A stretch of 64,000 nucleotides of DNA from Clostridia bacterium (GTDB lineage: Bacteria > Bacillota > Clostridia > RGIG6154). Below, in pieces: positions 24,489 to 32,626 of this stretch (its first letter is position 1; each line of letters opens with the position of its first letter). The notes below the pieces were generated by a model. That model worked only from the letters and a program-made list of their open reading frames with translations. It did no database searches and was not told where the DNA came from. The DNA is taken from the NCBI GenBank assembly GCA_017626145.1, contig JAGAJK010000044.1, positions 54,897 through 118,896 of the forward strand, written 5' to 3'. The translations under genes and the position numbers were made by a program.

Positions 24489-24767
24489 GTGTCAAATGCC
24501 GTATTTGTAGGTAATCACGAAAATATTTACGCCTATAGTCTCGTCGGTTTTAAAACGGTTGAAGTGAAAAATAAAAATGAAGCTGAAAATGCAATACATC
24601 AGCTTCTTGGTGAAGATATTTCGTTTATTTTTGTTGATGGCAAGCTTTTTGACAGCTCTGCAATTACTTTAAACAGTAAAAACATCCACGTGATTCCCAT
24701 ACCATTTGCACACAAAAACGCAAGTAACAGTATTGAATCAGATAAATCTGATTCAAACTGTTATTAA
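24489..24767 (+). CDS. Small V-ATPase-subunit-F-like protein encoded with spoVA
   Basis: 92 residues from a GTG start at 24489 with CAGGAG 8 nt upstream. Residues 4-60 (AVFVGNHENIYAYSLVGF, then a helix, then ISFIFVDGKLFD) resemble the small Rossmann-like V/A-type ATPase subunit F: strand, nucleotide-like loop, A/G-F turn, and a second strand ending at a helix. No other V-ATPase gene is nearby. Its position, 16 nt after spoVAE with the shared terminator downstream, suggests co-expression in the forespore. The Ser/Asp-rich tail (NSIESDKSDSNCY) is encoded by a perfect inverted repeat. The function is unknown and the family assignment is by eye. Confidence 0.65.
   Translation: MSNAVFVGNHENIYAYSLVGFKTVEVKNKNEAENAIHQLLGEDISFIFVDGKLFDSSAITLNSKNIHVIPIPFAHKNASNSIESDKSDSNCY
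24726..24762 (+). repeat. Inverted repeat inside the end of the subunit-F-like gene
   Basis: AACAGT-A-TTGAATCAGAT paired with ATCTGATTCAA-ACTGTT, a 17-bp stem with 2-nt centre and one bulge. It overlaps the last coding triplets and is followed by ATTAATATAAAAAA, not T residues, so it is not a classical plus-strand terminator. Confidence 0.7.
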
Positions 24768-24768
24768 T

Positions 24769-24807
24769 ATAAAAAAGGTGCTGTCTCCGCAAAGGAAACA
24801 GCACCTT
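24769..24807 (-). terminator. Terminator of the NhaC-family gene
   Basis: Stem AAGGTGCTGT-C-TCC / GGA-A-ACAGCACCTT with loop GCAAA; TTTTTT follows on the minus strand. Confidence 0.85.
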
Positions 24808-24812
24808 GTAAA

Positions 24813-26600
24813 TTACTTGGAAATTTTCTTTATTACAAACATAGTTGCAATAGTGATAATTGCCATTAACGGAAGAACTATCATCCAGTTTGTAACAAAG
24901 CCTGCGATTATGTAACCGACAAAGCTGATTGCCGCAACGGTAAAGGCATAAGGCAGCTGTGTGTTAACGTGGTTTACGTGGTTACACTGTGCTCCTGCCG
25001 ATGCCATAATGGTAGTATCCGAAATAGGTGAACAATGGTCACCGCATACAGCACCTGCCATACAAGCTGACATACCGATAATTGACATTGTTTGATCATT
25101 TGCAAATACTGCAAGAACAATAGGAATAAGAATACCGAATGTTCCCCATGATGTACCTGTTGCAAATGAAAGACCAATAGCAACAAGGAATATAATTGCA
25201 GGAAGGAAGTTTACAAATGCACTTGCTGAAGAGTTAACAAAGTCTGCAATAAATACCTTTGCACCAATGCTGTCTGTCATACCCTTAAGTGTCCATGCAC
25301 AGGTAAGAATAAGGATAGCAGGAACCATTGCCTTAAAGCCTTCTGGAATACATCCCATAAGCTCTGTAAACTTAACAACGCCGTGTCTGAACACAATAAA
25401 ATAAACAGTTACAAGAACAATTGCCGCAAATGAACCAAGTGCAAGACCAACTGACGCATCACAGTTAGAGAATGCATTTACAAAGCTTTCACCTGAGAAG
25501 AATCCGCCTGAGTAAATCATACCGATAATACAGCAGACAATAAGAATAACTACAGGTAAAACAAGGTCGATAACCTTACCCTTATGATTAGCCTGTTCGT
25601 CCTGAACGGATTTTGCTGTTTCGTCAAGAGTTGTGAATAAATCACCCTTTTCTTCAGCATTCTTTTCATGGATTTTCATAGGACCGAAATCAAATTTAAG
25701 AATTGCTACAGTTACCATCATAACAATTGTAAGAATTGCATAGAAGTTAAATGGGATTGCTTTGATAAATAAGCTCAGACCCTGACCTTCAGGAGCAAAG
25801 CCTGCAACTGCTGCTGCCCATGAAGAAATAGGAGCTATGATACAAACAGGTGCTGCTGTTGCATCGATTAAGTATGCCAGCTTAGCTCGTGAAATCTTCT
25901 TTGCATCAGCAACAGGTCTCATAACAGAGCCAACTGTAAGACAGTTAAAGTAGTCATCAACGAAGATAAGGACACCAAGAAGTATTGTAGCAAGCTGTGC
26001 GCCTACTCTTGACTTAATATGTGTGCTTGCCCATCTTCCGAAGGCCGCAGAACCGCCTGCCTTGTTCATCATGGCAACCAATGTACCTAAAAGAACAAGG
26101 AATATAAGAATGCCTACATTGTATGAATCTGCAAGACTTGCAACGAATCCATCTGTTACAACGTGAGTAATTGTTGTTTCAAAATTGAAGTTTGCATAAA
26201 GCAAACCGCCTGCAACAATACCTACAAAAAGTGAAGAATAAACTTCTTTTGTGATAAGTGCAAGAACAATAGCAATAAGTGCAGGAACTATAGACCAGAT
26301 TGTTGCGTAGAAAGGAGTTACCTCTTTTCTTACTTCCTTAACAGCCTCTTTTATGTTAGTGTCTACATCCGGGTCATCCTGGATAGCGTCTGCGTATGAA
26401 TCAATATATTCATATGCATAATCAAGATTTGCAGCATCTTCCTTTTCGCCTACGTACTGTGCGTAACCGGGAAGTGCTTCTGCCATTTTCGCATCTGTTT
26501 CCGCAGGTGCCGCAAATACCAATGTGCTCATTGAACACATAAGACAAACAAGCACCAGAATCAACGTAAATACAGAAGCGATTCTTTTGTTTCTTTTCAT
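24813..26600 (-). CDS. lysW: NhaC-family antiporter, predicted lysine transporter
   Basis: 595 residues. An N-terminal signal-like helix (MKRNKRIASVFTLILVLVCLMCSMSTLVFAA) precedes about 65 polar residues predicted to lie outside, then about eleven transmembrane helices of the NhaC Na+/H+ antiporter superfamily (AGAVCGDHCSPISDTTIMASAGA, ATGTSWGTFGILIPI). The gene is preceded by a lysine riboswitch. NhaC-superfamily genes under this riboswitch were named LysW and are predicted lysine importers. By that association this is likely a lysine transporter; the symbol rests on the riboswitch, not on transport data. The start at 26600 has AAAGGG upstream; the longer frame to 26654 overlaps the riboswitch terminator and is rejected. 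Confidence 0.8.
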   Translation of the reverse strand: MKRNKRIASVFTLILVLVCLMCSMSTLVFAAPAETDAKMAEALPGYAQYVGEKEDAANLDYAYEYIDSYADAIQDDPDVDTNIKEAVKEVRKEVTPFYATIWSIVPALIAIVLALITKEVYSSLFVGIVAGGLLYANFNFETTITHVVTDGFVASLADSYNVGILIFLVLLGTLVAMMNKAGGSAAFGRWASTHIKSRVGAQLATILLGVLIFVDDYFNCLTVGSVMRPVADAKKISRAKLAYLIDATAAPVCIIAPISSWAAAVAGFAPEGQGLSLFIKAIPFNFYAILTIVMMVTVAILKFDFGPMKIHEKNAEEKGDLFTTLDETAKSVQDEQANHKGKVIDLVLPVVILIVCCIIGMIYSGGFFSGESFVNAFSNCDASVGLALGSFAAIVLVTVYFIVFRHGVVKFTELMGCIPEGFKAMVPAILILTCAWTLKGMTDSIGAKVFIADFVNSSASAFVNFLPAIIFLVAIGLSFATGTSWGTFGILIPIVLAVFANDQTMSIIGMSACMAGAVCGDHCSPISDTTIMASAGAQCNHVNHVNTQLPYAFTVAAISFVGYIIAGFVTNWMIVLPLMAIITIATMFVIKKISK

Positions 26601-26621
26601 TTTTACAACCCTTTCTTTCTT

Positions 26622-26661
26622 AGAAAATAAATAGACCGCAAACGCAGAGTGCATTTACGGC
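26622..26661 (-). terminator. Riboswitch expression-platform terminator
   Basis: Stem GGCCGTAAATGCA / TGCGTTTGCGGTC (wobble-containing, arms 26650-26662 and 26634-26646) with TATTTATTTTC after it on the minus strand. It sits between the lysine aptamer and the start codon and would form in the lysine-bound state. Confidence 0.7.
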
Positions 26662-26671
26662 CGTTGTTTAC

Positions 26672-26842
26672 CTTAACGTATGATAGCTCTCCACATTTGT
26701 GACAGTATGCAAAGTATTTCCCTGCATCCCAACATATAAGGTCCGGAAAAACCTTATACGTTTCGGCAAACTTCCCTTTCAGACAGACATATTTCCGTTT
26801 TTTCTGCCATACTTATGAAATCTGCACCTCTACCTAAGTTAA
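26672..26842 (-). promoter_or_regulatory. Lysine riboswitch (L box)
   Basis: Minus-strand sequence contains the L-box consensus segments in order: AGGTAGAGGTGCAGA (26821-26835), AAGTATGGCAG, GAAAGGGAAGTTTGCCGAA, TGTTGGGATGCAGG, CTGTCAC and GTGGAGAGCTATC (near 26682-26697). The closing CTATC pairs with GGTAG to form P1, and GTTAAGG can extend it. This five-stem aptamer binds lysine. The downstream terminator indicates repression of the transporter when lysine is plentiful. Confidence 0.93.
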
Positions 26843-26871
26843 AGTATATCTTGTTTTTGTTGTTTCGTCAA
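26843..26871 (-). promoter_or_regulatory. Promoter of the lysine-riboswitch transcript
   Basis: On the minus strand TTGACG (26866-26871), 17-bp spacer, TATACT (26843-26848). It lies 10 nt past the stop codon of the CAP-domain gene, with no terminator between. Confidence 0.75.
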
Positions 26872-26881
26872 GTATTTTGTT

Positions 26882-27601
26882 TTAATTTGTAAAAATTTGC
26901 GTCCAATAATAACCGCCACCGTTGTCGGATGCCGTACCTAATCCCATTTTACCGAAATTTGAATTAAGGATATTTGCACGGTGTCCCGATGAATTCATCC
27001 AGCCTGAAACTACCTGCTGAGGTGTTTTCTGTCCCATAGCTATGTTTTCTCCTGCTGTTTTGTACGAAATTCCCGCATTTTTAAGACGGTCAAAGGGTGA
27101 AAGCCCGTTTAAATTTGTATGGCTGAAATAGTTGTTACGTGCCATATCAACAGAATGGCTTTCTGCTACCTTCGAAAGAGATGAGTCAAGTGTAAGCAAA
27201 GAAAGACCTGCTGCCGCTCTTTCTTTATTTACCAGCTCCAGTACCTCTAATGCCATATTATAAGAATTTCCAAAGCCGGGGGCTTCGGTTTCCGGAACAT
27301 TGTTTTCATTCTCCGGTAAATCGGTATCGGGCTGAGGAATATTGGTATCAGGCAATGAAACATCAGTATCGGTATCTGTTTCAGGCAACTCTTCCTCCAC
27401 ACATGGCGGCAGCGACAGATTGTACTGTTTTAAAAATTCACATAATTTTCTGTACCGTAAATCAGGACTGAAGCTTTTGGCATAAACGCACTTTGCGGTC
27501 ACTGCATCTGAAAGGCTGTCGGTTTTTTTAATTTCCGCAGCTGACGCAACAGTTGTTAAAATAAGTGACGAAACAAGTAATGATGTTACTGCTTTTTTCA
27601 T
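26882..27601 (-). CDS. Secreted CAP-domain (YkwD/SCP-like) protein
   Basis: 239 residues. A signal peptide (MKKAVTSLLVSSLILTTVASAA) is followed by a short helical region (about 30-65) and a Pro/Asp/Glu-rich spacer with PDTD/PETD units (about 70-110). The C-terminal CAP domain (about 115-239) shows HSVDMARNNYFSHTN, GENIAMG and SGHRANIL. Conserved CAP cavity His and Glu residues are present. Bacterial YkwD-type proteins are extracellular and some act on cell-wall or spore functions; the activity is unknown. The start at 27601 follows GGAAAGGA; the longer upstream frame lacks a signal peptide at its start. Confidence 0.88.
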   Translation of the reverse strand: MKKAVTSLLVSSLILTTVASAAEIKKTDSLSDAVTAKCVYAKSFSPDLRYRKLCEFLKQYNLSLPPCVEEELPETDTDTDVSLPDTNIPQPDTDLPENENNVPETEAPGFGNSYNMALEVLELVNKERAAAGLSLLTLDSSLSKVAESHSVDMARNNYFSHTNLNGLSPFDRLKNAGISYKTAGENIAMGQKTPQQVVSGWMNSSGHRANILNSNFGKMGLGTASDNGGGYYWTQIFTN

Positions 27602-27693
27602 TTTTCTCAATCCTTTCCGTGGTAAAAATACCACCCGTTTATAATATCACAGGTTTTTTCCATAATCAATGTAAATTCTTTGCAAAGATGTCA

Positions 27694-27723
27694 TTGAATG
27701 TCATATGGATATACTGATATAAT
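27694..27723 (+). promoter_or_regulatory. Candidate promoter of the amidase-holin pair
   Basis: TTGAAT (27694-27699), 18-bp spacer, TATAAT (27718-27723), 39 nt before the GTG start. Confidence 0.45.
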
Positions 27724-27762
27724 GTATCTGCCGCAACAAATATATAAAGAAAGGAGAAAAAA

Positions 27763-28407
27763 GTGCAAATTAAATACAACATTACGCCGCGCACCAATAA
27801 AATTAAGTTTATTGTAATTCACGACACAGCAAATAAAAGTGACGGTGCAAATGCACGTGCTCACTACAATTATTTCAACAGCGGAAACCGCAATTCCTCA
27901 GCAGACTGCTTTATAGACAGCAAGGAAATACTTTGGGTAAATGACTTTACAAAATATTACACCTGGCATTGCGGTGACGGTAAGGGTAAAAACGGAATAA
28001 TCAATAACAATTCCATAGGTATCGAGCTTTGCATAAACGCTGACGGCGATTATGAAAAAGCCCTGAATAATTTAATTGATGAAACAGCCCGTATTGCAAA
28101 AATGCTATCCATCAGCCACGACCACATTCTGCGTCACTTTGACGTGTCAGGGAAAAACTGTCCCTCCTCTATGCAGAAAAACAATTGGGAAGTATGGAAA
28201 TTCTTCAAAAATGAGGTGAAACATAAAATGAAAGTTAACACTTTTAAAGATATTGAAAATCATTATGCCAGAAAACACATTGAAAAGCTTTTAAACTACG
28301 GAATTGTAAATGGTGACGGAAACGGCAATTTCAACCCCGACTTACCTTTAACACGTGCCGATGCGGCAATAATGATTGCAAACGCACTTACAGTTGCAGG
28401 AAAATGA
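27763..28407 (+). CDS. N-acetylmuramoyl-L-alanine amidase (phage lysozyme type) with SLH motif
   Basis: 214 residues from a GTG start behind AAAGGAG. Residues 1-150 are an Amidase_2 (T7-lysozyme-like) domain with zinc ligands His20 (VIHDT), His125 (LRHFDV) and Cys133 (GKNCP). It cuts the amide between MurNAc and L-Ala. Residues about 157-210 are one S-layer homology motif (FKDIENHYARKHIEKLLNYG, DGNGNFNPDLPLTRADAAIMI), which binds the cell wall. There is no signal peptide, as in phage endolysins, and the downstream gene is a holin (4-nt ATGA overlap). No other phage genes are nearby, so this is an isolated or domesticated lysis cassette. Confidence 0.9.
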   Translation: MQIKYNITPRTNKIKFIVIHDTANKSDGANARAHYNYFNSGNRNSSADCFIDSKEILWVNDFTKYYTWHCGDGKGKNGIINNNSIGIELCINADGDYEKALNNLIDETARIAKMLSISHDHILRHFDVSGKNCPSSMQKNNWEVWKFFKNEVKHKMKVNTFKDIENHYARKHIEKLLNYGIVNGDGNGNFNPDLPLTRADAAIMIANALTVAGK

Positions 28408-28802
28408 TTAATAATTTTTCAAATTGGATAAAGCTGTTTTTCGGAACATTAATCACTTTAAGCTCACAAATATTCGGCGGCTTTGACCTGATGTTCAAAG
28501 CCCTTATATTCTGTATGGTAGCAGATTACATAACAGGAATTCTTTGTGCTCTTTACCAGAAAAAGCTGAATTCCAAAACAGGCTTTAAGGGAATAATAAA
28601 GAAAACAGTTATTTTAATTATTGTTTCTCTTGCTGTTGTAGCAGGAAAAGCTGCAAATTTCAGTGGTCTGCGTGATATGGTAATAGGCTTTTACATTGCA
28701 AACGAAAGTCTTTCCATACTGGAAAATGCCGCAAAAATGAATATTCCCGTTGTAAAGAAGCTTGAAACAGTTCTGGAGCAGTTAAAAAATAGTGATAACT
28801 AA
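28404..28802 (+). CDS. Phage-type holin (TcdE/Cph1 family)
   Basis: 132 residues with three hydrophobic segments (about 30-50, 68-86 and a weaker third). The words DLMFKALIFCMVADYITGILCALYQ and GLRDMVIGFYIANESLSILENAA are the conserved core of phage_holin_4 (Cph1/TcdE/UtxA). Such proteins form inner-membrane pores that release an endolysin, or, as TcdE, allow export of large toxins. It overlaps the amidase by four bases (ATGA), so it is translationally coupled. The C-terminus is charged and cytoplasmic. Confidence 0.9.
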   Translation: MINNFSNWIKLFFGTLITLSSQIFGGFDLMFKALIFCMVADYITGILCALYQKKLNSKTGFKGIIKKTVILIIVSLAVVAGKAANFSGLRDMVIGFYIANESLSILENAAKMNIPVVKKLETVLEQLKNSDN

Positions 28803-28809
28803 ATAAGTA

Positions 28810-28838
28810 TTGCAAAAGCTGCATAATTATGCTAAAAT
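28810..28838 (+). promoter_or_regulatory. Candidate promoter of the Na/Pi cotransporter gene
   Basis: TTGCAA (28810-28815), 17-bp spacer, TAAAAT (28833-28838). Confidence 0.45.
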
Positions 28839-28886
28839 AAAATTGGGAGAATTTGAATATTATGTGCAACAGAAAGGATAAAACAT

Positions 28887-30656
28887 ATGGAAAAATTTGA
28901 TGTTTTCTCAATTTTAACTCTTTTAGGCGGACTTGCATTATTCCTTTACGGAATGGAATTAATGGGTGACGGCTTAAAACGTCTTGCAGGCGGAAAGCTT
29001 GAATCCATTCTTTCAAAGCTCACGGCAAATAAATTCAAGGGCTTTTTACTTGGTTTCGTCGTAACAGCTATAATTCAGTCAAGCTCGGCAACAACAGTTA
29101 TGCTTGTAGGCTTTGTTAACTCAGGCATTATGAAATTAGGACAGGTAATAAGCATTGTTCTTGGTGCAAATATCGGTACAACTGTTACCGCATGGCTCCT
29201 AAGTTCATCGGAAATCAGCGGTACATTATGGTGGACAAAGCTTTTTAAGCCCGATACATTTACACCTATTCTTACCGCAATCGGCGTTGTTATCATAATG
29301 ATGTCAAAATCCGATAAGAAAAAGAATATTGCATCTATTTTACTTGGTTTTGGTATTTTAATGTTCGGTATGGATGCAATGAGCGGAGCAGTTAACGGTC
29401 TTAAGGATATGCCCCAGTTCCAGAATCTTCTCGTATTCTTCGGCAACAACCCTGTTATGGGTATTCTTGTGGGAACATTACTTACTGCTGTCATTCAGTC
29501 ATCTTCCGCTTCAGTTGGTATTTTGCAGGCAATGTCTCTTACCGGTGCTATCCCTTTTACAACTGCAATTCCTATCATTTTAGGTCAGAATATCGGCACA
29601 ACAATAACACCTGTTGTTTCTGCAATTACAGGTAATACAGACTCAAAAAGAGTTGCTGCAATCTGTGTATATACAAAAATAATCGGTGTTATAATTGTTG
29701 CAACTGTATTTTATATACTTAATGCAATTATGGACTTTGCGTTTATGAGTCAGGCAGTAACTCCTGTAACCATTGCTTTTGTTCACACATTGTTCAATAT
29801 AATTTCAACAGTAGTCCTCTTTCCGTTCCTCGGACTTATTGAAAAGCTTGCAATTAAAACAATTAAAGGCAAAAAGAAGGAAGAAACAAACGAATTTGCT
29901 ACCCTTGATAAACGTTTCCTTGATATGCCGGAATTCGCTGTTGAACAGTGTCACGATATAGTAAATAAAATGGCACTTATAACAAAAGACTGCATTATCG
30001 ACTCTATAAGTCTTATTGATAACGGCTATAACGAAGCACTTATCAAAAAAATCAGAAACACAGAAGATACTGTTGACCAATACGAAGATAAAACAAGCAC
30101 ATACCTCGTCAAACTCGGTTCAACTCAGTTAAGCGCACAGAAGAGTAAAGAAGTCAGCGAGCTTTTACATGTTGTAGGTGACGTTGAAAGAATTTCCGAC
30201 CACTCTGTTAATATCTGTGATGTTGCTGAAGAAATACACAATAAAGGTATTGAATTTTCTGAACAGGCACAAAAGGATATTATGGTTATTTCAAGAGCTG
30301 TACGCGATATTATCAACTTAACCTTCAGCGCTCTTGAGCTTGAGGATTTGTCACTTGCCAAAAAGGTTGAACCACTTGAACAGGTTATTGACAGACTTAA
30401 GAGAAAAATCAAAGCAGGTCATATTGAAAGACTTAAGGAGGGTAACTGTACTGTTGAACTTGGTTTCGTTCTTTCCGACCTTTTAACAAACTATGAAAGA
30501 GTAGCAGACCATTGTTCAAACATTGCGGTTTGTCTTCTTGAGATTGCAAACGGCAGCTTTGATACTCACGAATACTTAAATCACGTTAAAAACGACGGTG
30601 AAAATGACTTTGCACTCTTCTACGAAGCATACAAAGCAAAATATCCGTTAAACTGA
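28887..30656 (+). CDS. Na+/phosphate cotransporter with PhoU-like tail (NptA/PF02690)
   Basis: 589 residues. The membrane half (1-325) contains two inverted-topology repeats, each with the QSSSA signature (AIIQSSSATTVMLVGFVNSG and AVIQSSSASVGILQAMS) and GANIGTT / GQNIGTT. The C-terminal half (about 345-560) is a PhoU-like helical bundle with KLGSTQLS and VGDVERISDHSVNICDVAEE. It imports phosphate with sodium at the inner membrane and the PhoU-like part may gate it. A single gene with its own promoter and terminator. Confidence 0.94.
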   Translation: MEKFDVFSILTLLGGLALFLYGMELMGDGLKRLAGGKLESILSKLTANKFKGFLLGFVVTAIIQSSSATTVMLVGFVNSGIMKLGQVISIVLGANIGTTVTAWLLSSSEISGTLWWTKLFKPDTFTPILTAIGVVIIMMSKSDKKKNIASILLGFGILMFGMDAMSGAVNGLKDMPQFQNLLVFFGNNPVMGILVGTLLTAVIQSSSASVGILQAMSLTGAIPFTTAIPIILGQNIGTTITPVVSAITGNTDSKRVAAICVYTKIIGVIIVATVFYILNAIMDFAFMSQAVTPVTIAFVHTLFNIISTVVLFPFLGLIEKLAIKTIKGKKKEETNEFATLDKRFLDMPEFAVEQCHDIVNKMALITKDCIIDSISLIDNGYNEALIKKIRNTEDTVDQYEDKTSTYLVKLGSTQLSAQKSKEVSELLHVVGDVERISDHSVNICDVAEEIHNKGIEFSEQAQKDIMVISRAVRDIINLTFSALELEDLSLAKKVEPLEQVIDRLKRKIKAGHIERLKEGNCTVELGFVLSDLLTNYERVADHCSNIAVCLLEIANGSFDTHEYLNHVKNDGENDFALFYEAYKAKYPLN

Positions 30657-30664
30657 TAAGAAAA

Positions 30665-30704
30665 AATGAACCGGCACATTATTTGCTGTCCGGTTCATTT
30701 TCGT
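30665..30704 (+). terminator. Terminator of the Na/Pi cotransporter gene
   Basis: Stem AATGAACCGG / TCCGGTTCATT with a loop of about 14 nt, followed by TTCG, a short T-tract. It lies immediately before the AraC gene RBS. Confidence 0.6.
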
Positions 30705-30723
30705 GTTTTCAAAGGAGTTTAAA

Positions 30724-31536
30724 ATGAAAATTCAACATGAATCACATAACAGAATTATGGTTTTTTGGCCCGAATTCAAATCATCCGAAAAATCCACTTA
30801 TTTTCATTGGCACGAAAACATTGAATTCATATATGTTTTAAGTGACAGCTTTAAAATACTTATTGACAGTACGACCTATGAAGCTAAAAAAGGTGATTTA
30901 ATTTTTATCGGTGAGCATTGTGTGCACTTGTTTTTAAGTAGTGGCACTATGTATCTTGGTCAGTTTTCTGTTTCTTTACTTCTTGGTGGTCATCAGTCCT
31001 TAAAACCTGTAAAGCCTCACATAACAGCAGAGGAAATTGCAAACGACCCTGTTTTGGCGAATCGTTTAAACCACCTTTTTGAACTTATGAAAACTACAAA
31101 TATTGTTGAAAAAAATGATAAAAACATTTTTGCTCAAAATATTTTTTCAGCTTTTTACTTTGCAGTGGCAGAAAAATTCCCTCAGGAAGAACAGAAAAGC
31201 AGCTCAAAAAAGGAAAGAAAAGACTTCTACGGAATAGTTAACTTTATAAACGAACATTTCTCAGAAAATATAACTGTTACGAATATCGCCAAAAGCTTAT
31301 ATATGGACAGAGGTAAGTTATCAAAGCTGTTTACTAAGTATTCGGCAATGTCTGTCAGCGACTACATTAATAATCTTCGCATCACCAAAGCTAAGGAATT
31401 GCTTGAAAACGGATATTCTGTTACACAAGCCGCTCTTGAAAGCGGATTTCAATCGGTAAGAACATTTAACAACATATACAAAAACATAACAGGCACAACA
31501 CCATCGCAACGCAAACAAAAAAACCACTTCGATTAA
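30724..31536 (+). CDS. AraC-family transcriptional regulator with cupin sensor
   Basis: 270 residues. The N-terminal cupin-like arm (about 15-100) has YFHWHENIEFIYVLSDSFKI and GDLIFIGEHCVHLF. The C-terminal pair of helix-turn-helix motifs (about 170-265) has IVNFINEHFSENITVTNIAKSL, followed by MDRGKLSKLFTKYSAMSVSDYI and ITGTTPSQRK. It binds a sugar-like ligand and activates catabolic genes. It starts at 30724 after AAAGGAG. It faces the convergent Gfo/AKR operon, the likeliest target nearby, although that link is inferred. Confidence 0.88.
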   Translation: MKIQHESHNRIMVFWPEFKSSEKSTYFHWHENIEFIYVLSDSFKILIDSTTYEAKKGDLIFIGEHCVHLFLSSGTMYLGQFSVSLLLGGHQSLKPVKPHITAEEIANDPVLANRLNHLFELMKTTNIVEKNDKNIFAQNIFSAFYFAVAEKFPQEEQKSSSKKERKDFYGIVNFINEHFSENITVTNIAKSLYMDRGKLSKLFTKYSAMSVSDYINNLRITKAKELLENGYSVTQAALESGFQSVRTFNNIYKNITGTTPSQRKQKNHFD

Positions 31537-31556
31537 CAATGATGAAGTGGTTTTCT
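31519..31556. terminator. Convergent bidirectional terminator
   Basis: Stem AACCACTTC / GAAGTGGTT spanning the AraC stop codon, followed by TTCTTT on the plus strand and by T-rich sequence on the minus strand. Confidence 0.7.
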
Positions 31557-31562
31557 TTATAT

Positions 31563-32621
31563 TTAAAATTCAACAGCTTTGCCTGTTTCTGCAGATTTAT
31601 ATATTGCATTTAATATTTCAACAAGAATTATTGCATCGTCAGCTCTGCATATACATTCGGTTTTGTTTATGCAGCAATCAACAAAATGGTTTATTTCCTC
31701 TTCAAAAACATCGACATCATCGATTAGCGGTGTAGATTTGTTAAAATAACAATCTTCGGTCAGTTCAAGAATTTCAAGCTTTTTGTCATTTGAAAAAGGC
31801 TCCATTCTTGCTCCTGCCTTTTCTCCGCCGATGTCTATATGAAATGTCATATCCGGATAAAGAAATACTGAACTTGACTTGATATCAATACATGCTCCAT
31901 TATCAAGTATTATGTGAGCACTTGCAAAGCTTTCAACCGTTTTGTCATAGCTGTTATTGTCAAGAGAATTGTATCCGGTTGTGCCGCCTTTGATTTTATC
32001 GGGTAAATCTCCATTCACATCGCTTGTAAATCCCTGAACGCTTTTCGGCTTTGGGTATCCCATAAGATAAAGCAGTAAATCAAGCTCGTGAATAGCTACA
32101 TCAAATAAAATACCTCCCGACTTCGTCTTGTCTATAAACCATCCGTTGCGTTGTGAACAGCGAGATAATCTTGAGCTTTCCGCATATACAAAGTCGCCCA
32201 TTTTACCATTGTCAATATATCTTTTAAGATACTGCACCTGAGACCTGAATCTGCACACAAAGCCATACATTAAAAGCTTACCCGTTTCTTTTGCGGTTGC
32301 AACACATTTTCTCACATCATCGGCAGTAAGCGCCGGCGGTTTTTCGCAAAGCACATTTTTCCCTTTTTTTAAGGCATCAATAACGATTTCTGTATGAGTA
32401 AATGTGGGCGTTACAATGCTTACGGCATCTATTTCTTTATCCGCAAGTAATTCTTTATAGTCCGAATAAACTTTTTCTATTCCGTATTCTTGAGCCCTCT
32501 GGTTTGCAAGAGAAAAATTAACATCAGTAATAGCAACGATTTTACATTTATCGTTCTTTTTATATGAAGCGAGATGACTGTTTGAAATTGCTCCTGCTCC
32601 AATTATGCCAATTCTTAACAT
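31563..32621 (-). CDS. Gfo/Idh/MocA-family sugar dehydrogenase
   Basis: 352 residues. The N-terminal Rossmann fold is IGIIGAGAISNSHLASYKKN, with the diagnostic CEKPPA (EKP, residues about 93-98). The C-terminal alpha/beta dimerisation domain has FDVAIHELDLLLYLMG, holding the catalytic His-x-x-Asp. NAD(P)-dependent oxidation or epimerisation of a sugar or polyol is expected. It lies 5 nt after the aldo-keto-like gene and is last in that operon. Confidence 0.92.
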   Translation of the reverse strand: MLRIGIIGAGAISNSHLASYKKNDKCKIVAITDVNFSLANQRAQEYGIEKVYSDYKELLADKEIDAVSIVTPTFTHTEIVIDALKKGKNVLCEKPPALTADDVRKCVATAKETGKLLMYGFVCRFRSQVQYLKRYIDNGKMGDFVYAESSRLSRCSQRNGWFIDKTKSGGILFDVAIHELDLLLYLMGYPKPKSVQGFTSDVNGDLPDKIKGGTTGYNSLDNNSYDKTVESFASAHIILDNGACIDIKSSSVFLYPDMTFHIDIGGEKAGARMEPFSNDKKLEILELTEDCYFNKSTPLIDDVDVFEEEINHFVDCCINKTECICRADDAIILVEILNAIYKSAETGKAVEF

Positions 32622-32626
32622 TAACC

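Noticed and set aside
24813..26654. Longer N-terminus for the lysine transporter starting at 26654
   Set aside because: The extra 18 residues are encoded by the riboswitch terminator hairpin; a good RBS sits before the ATG at 26600.
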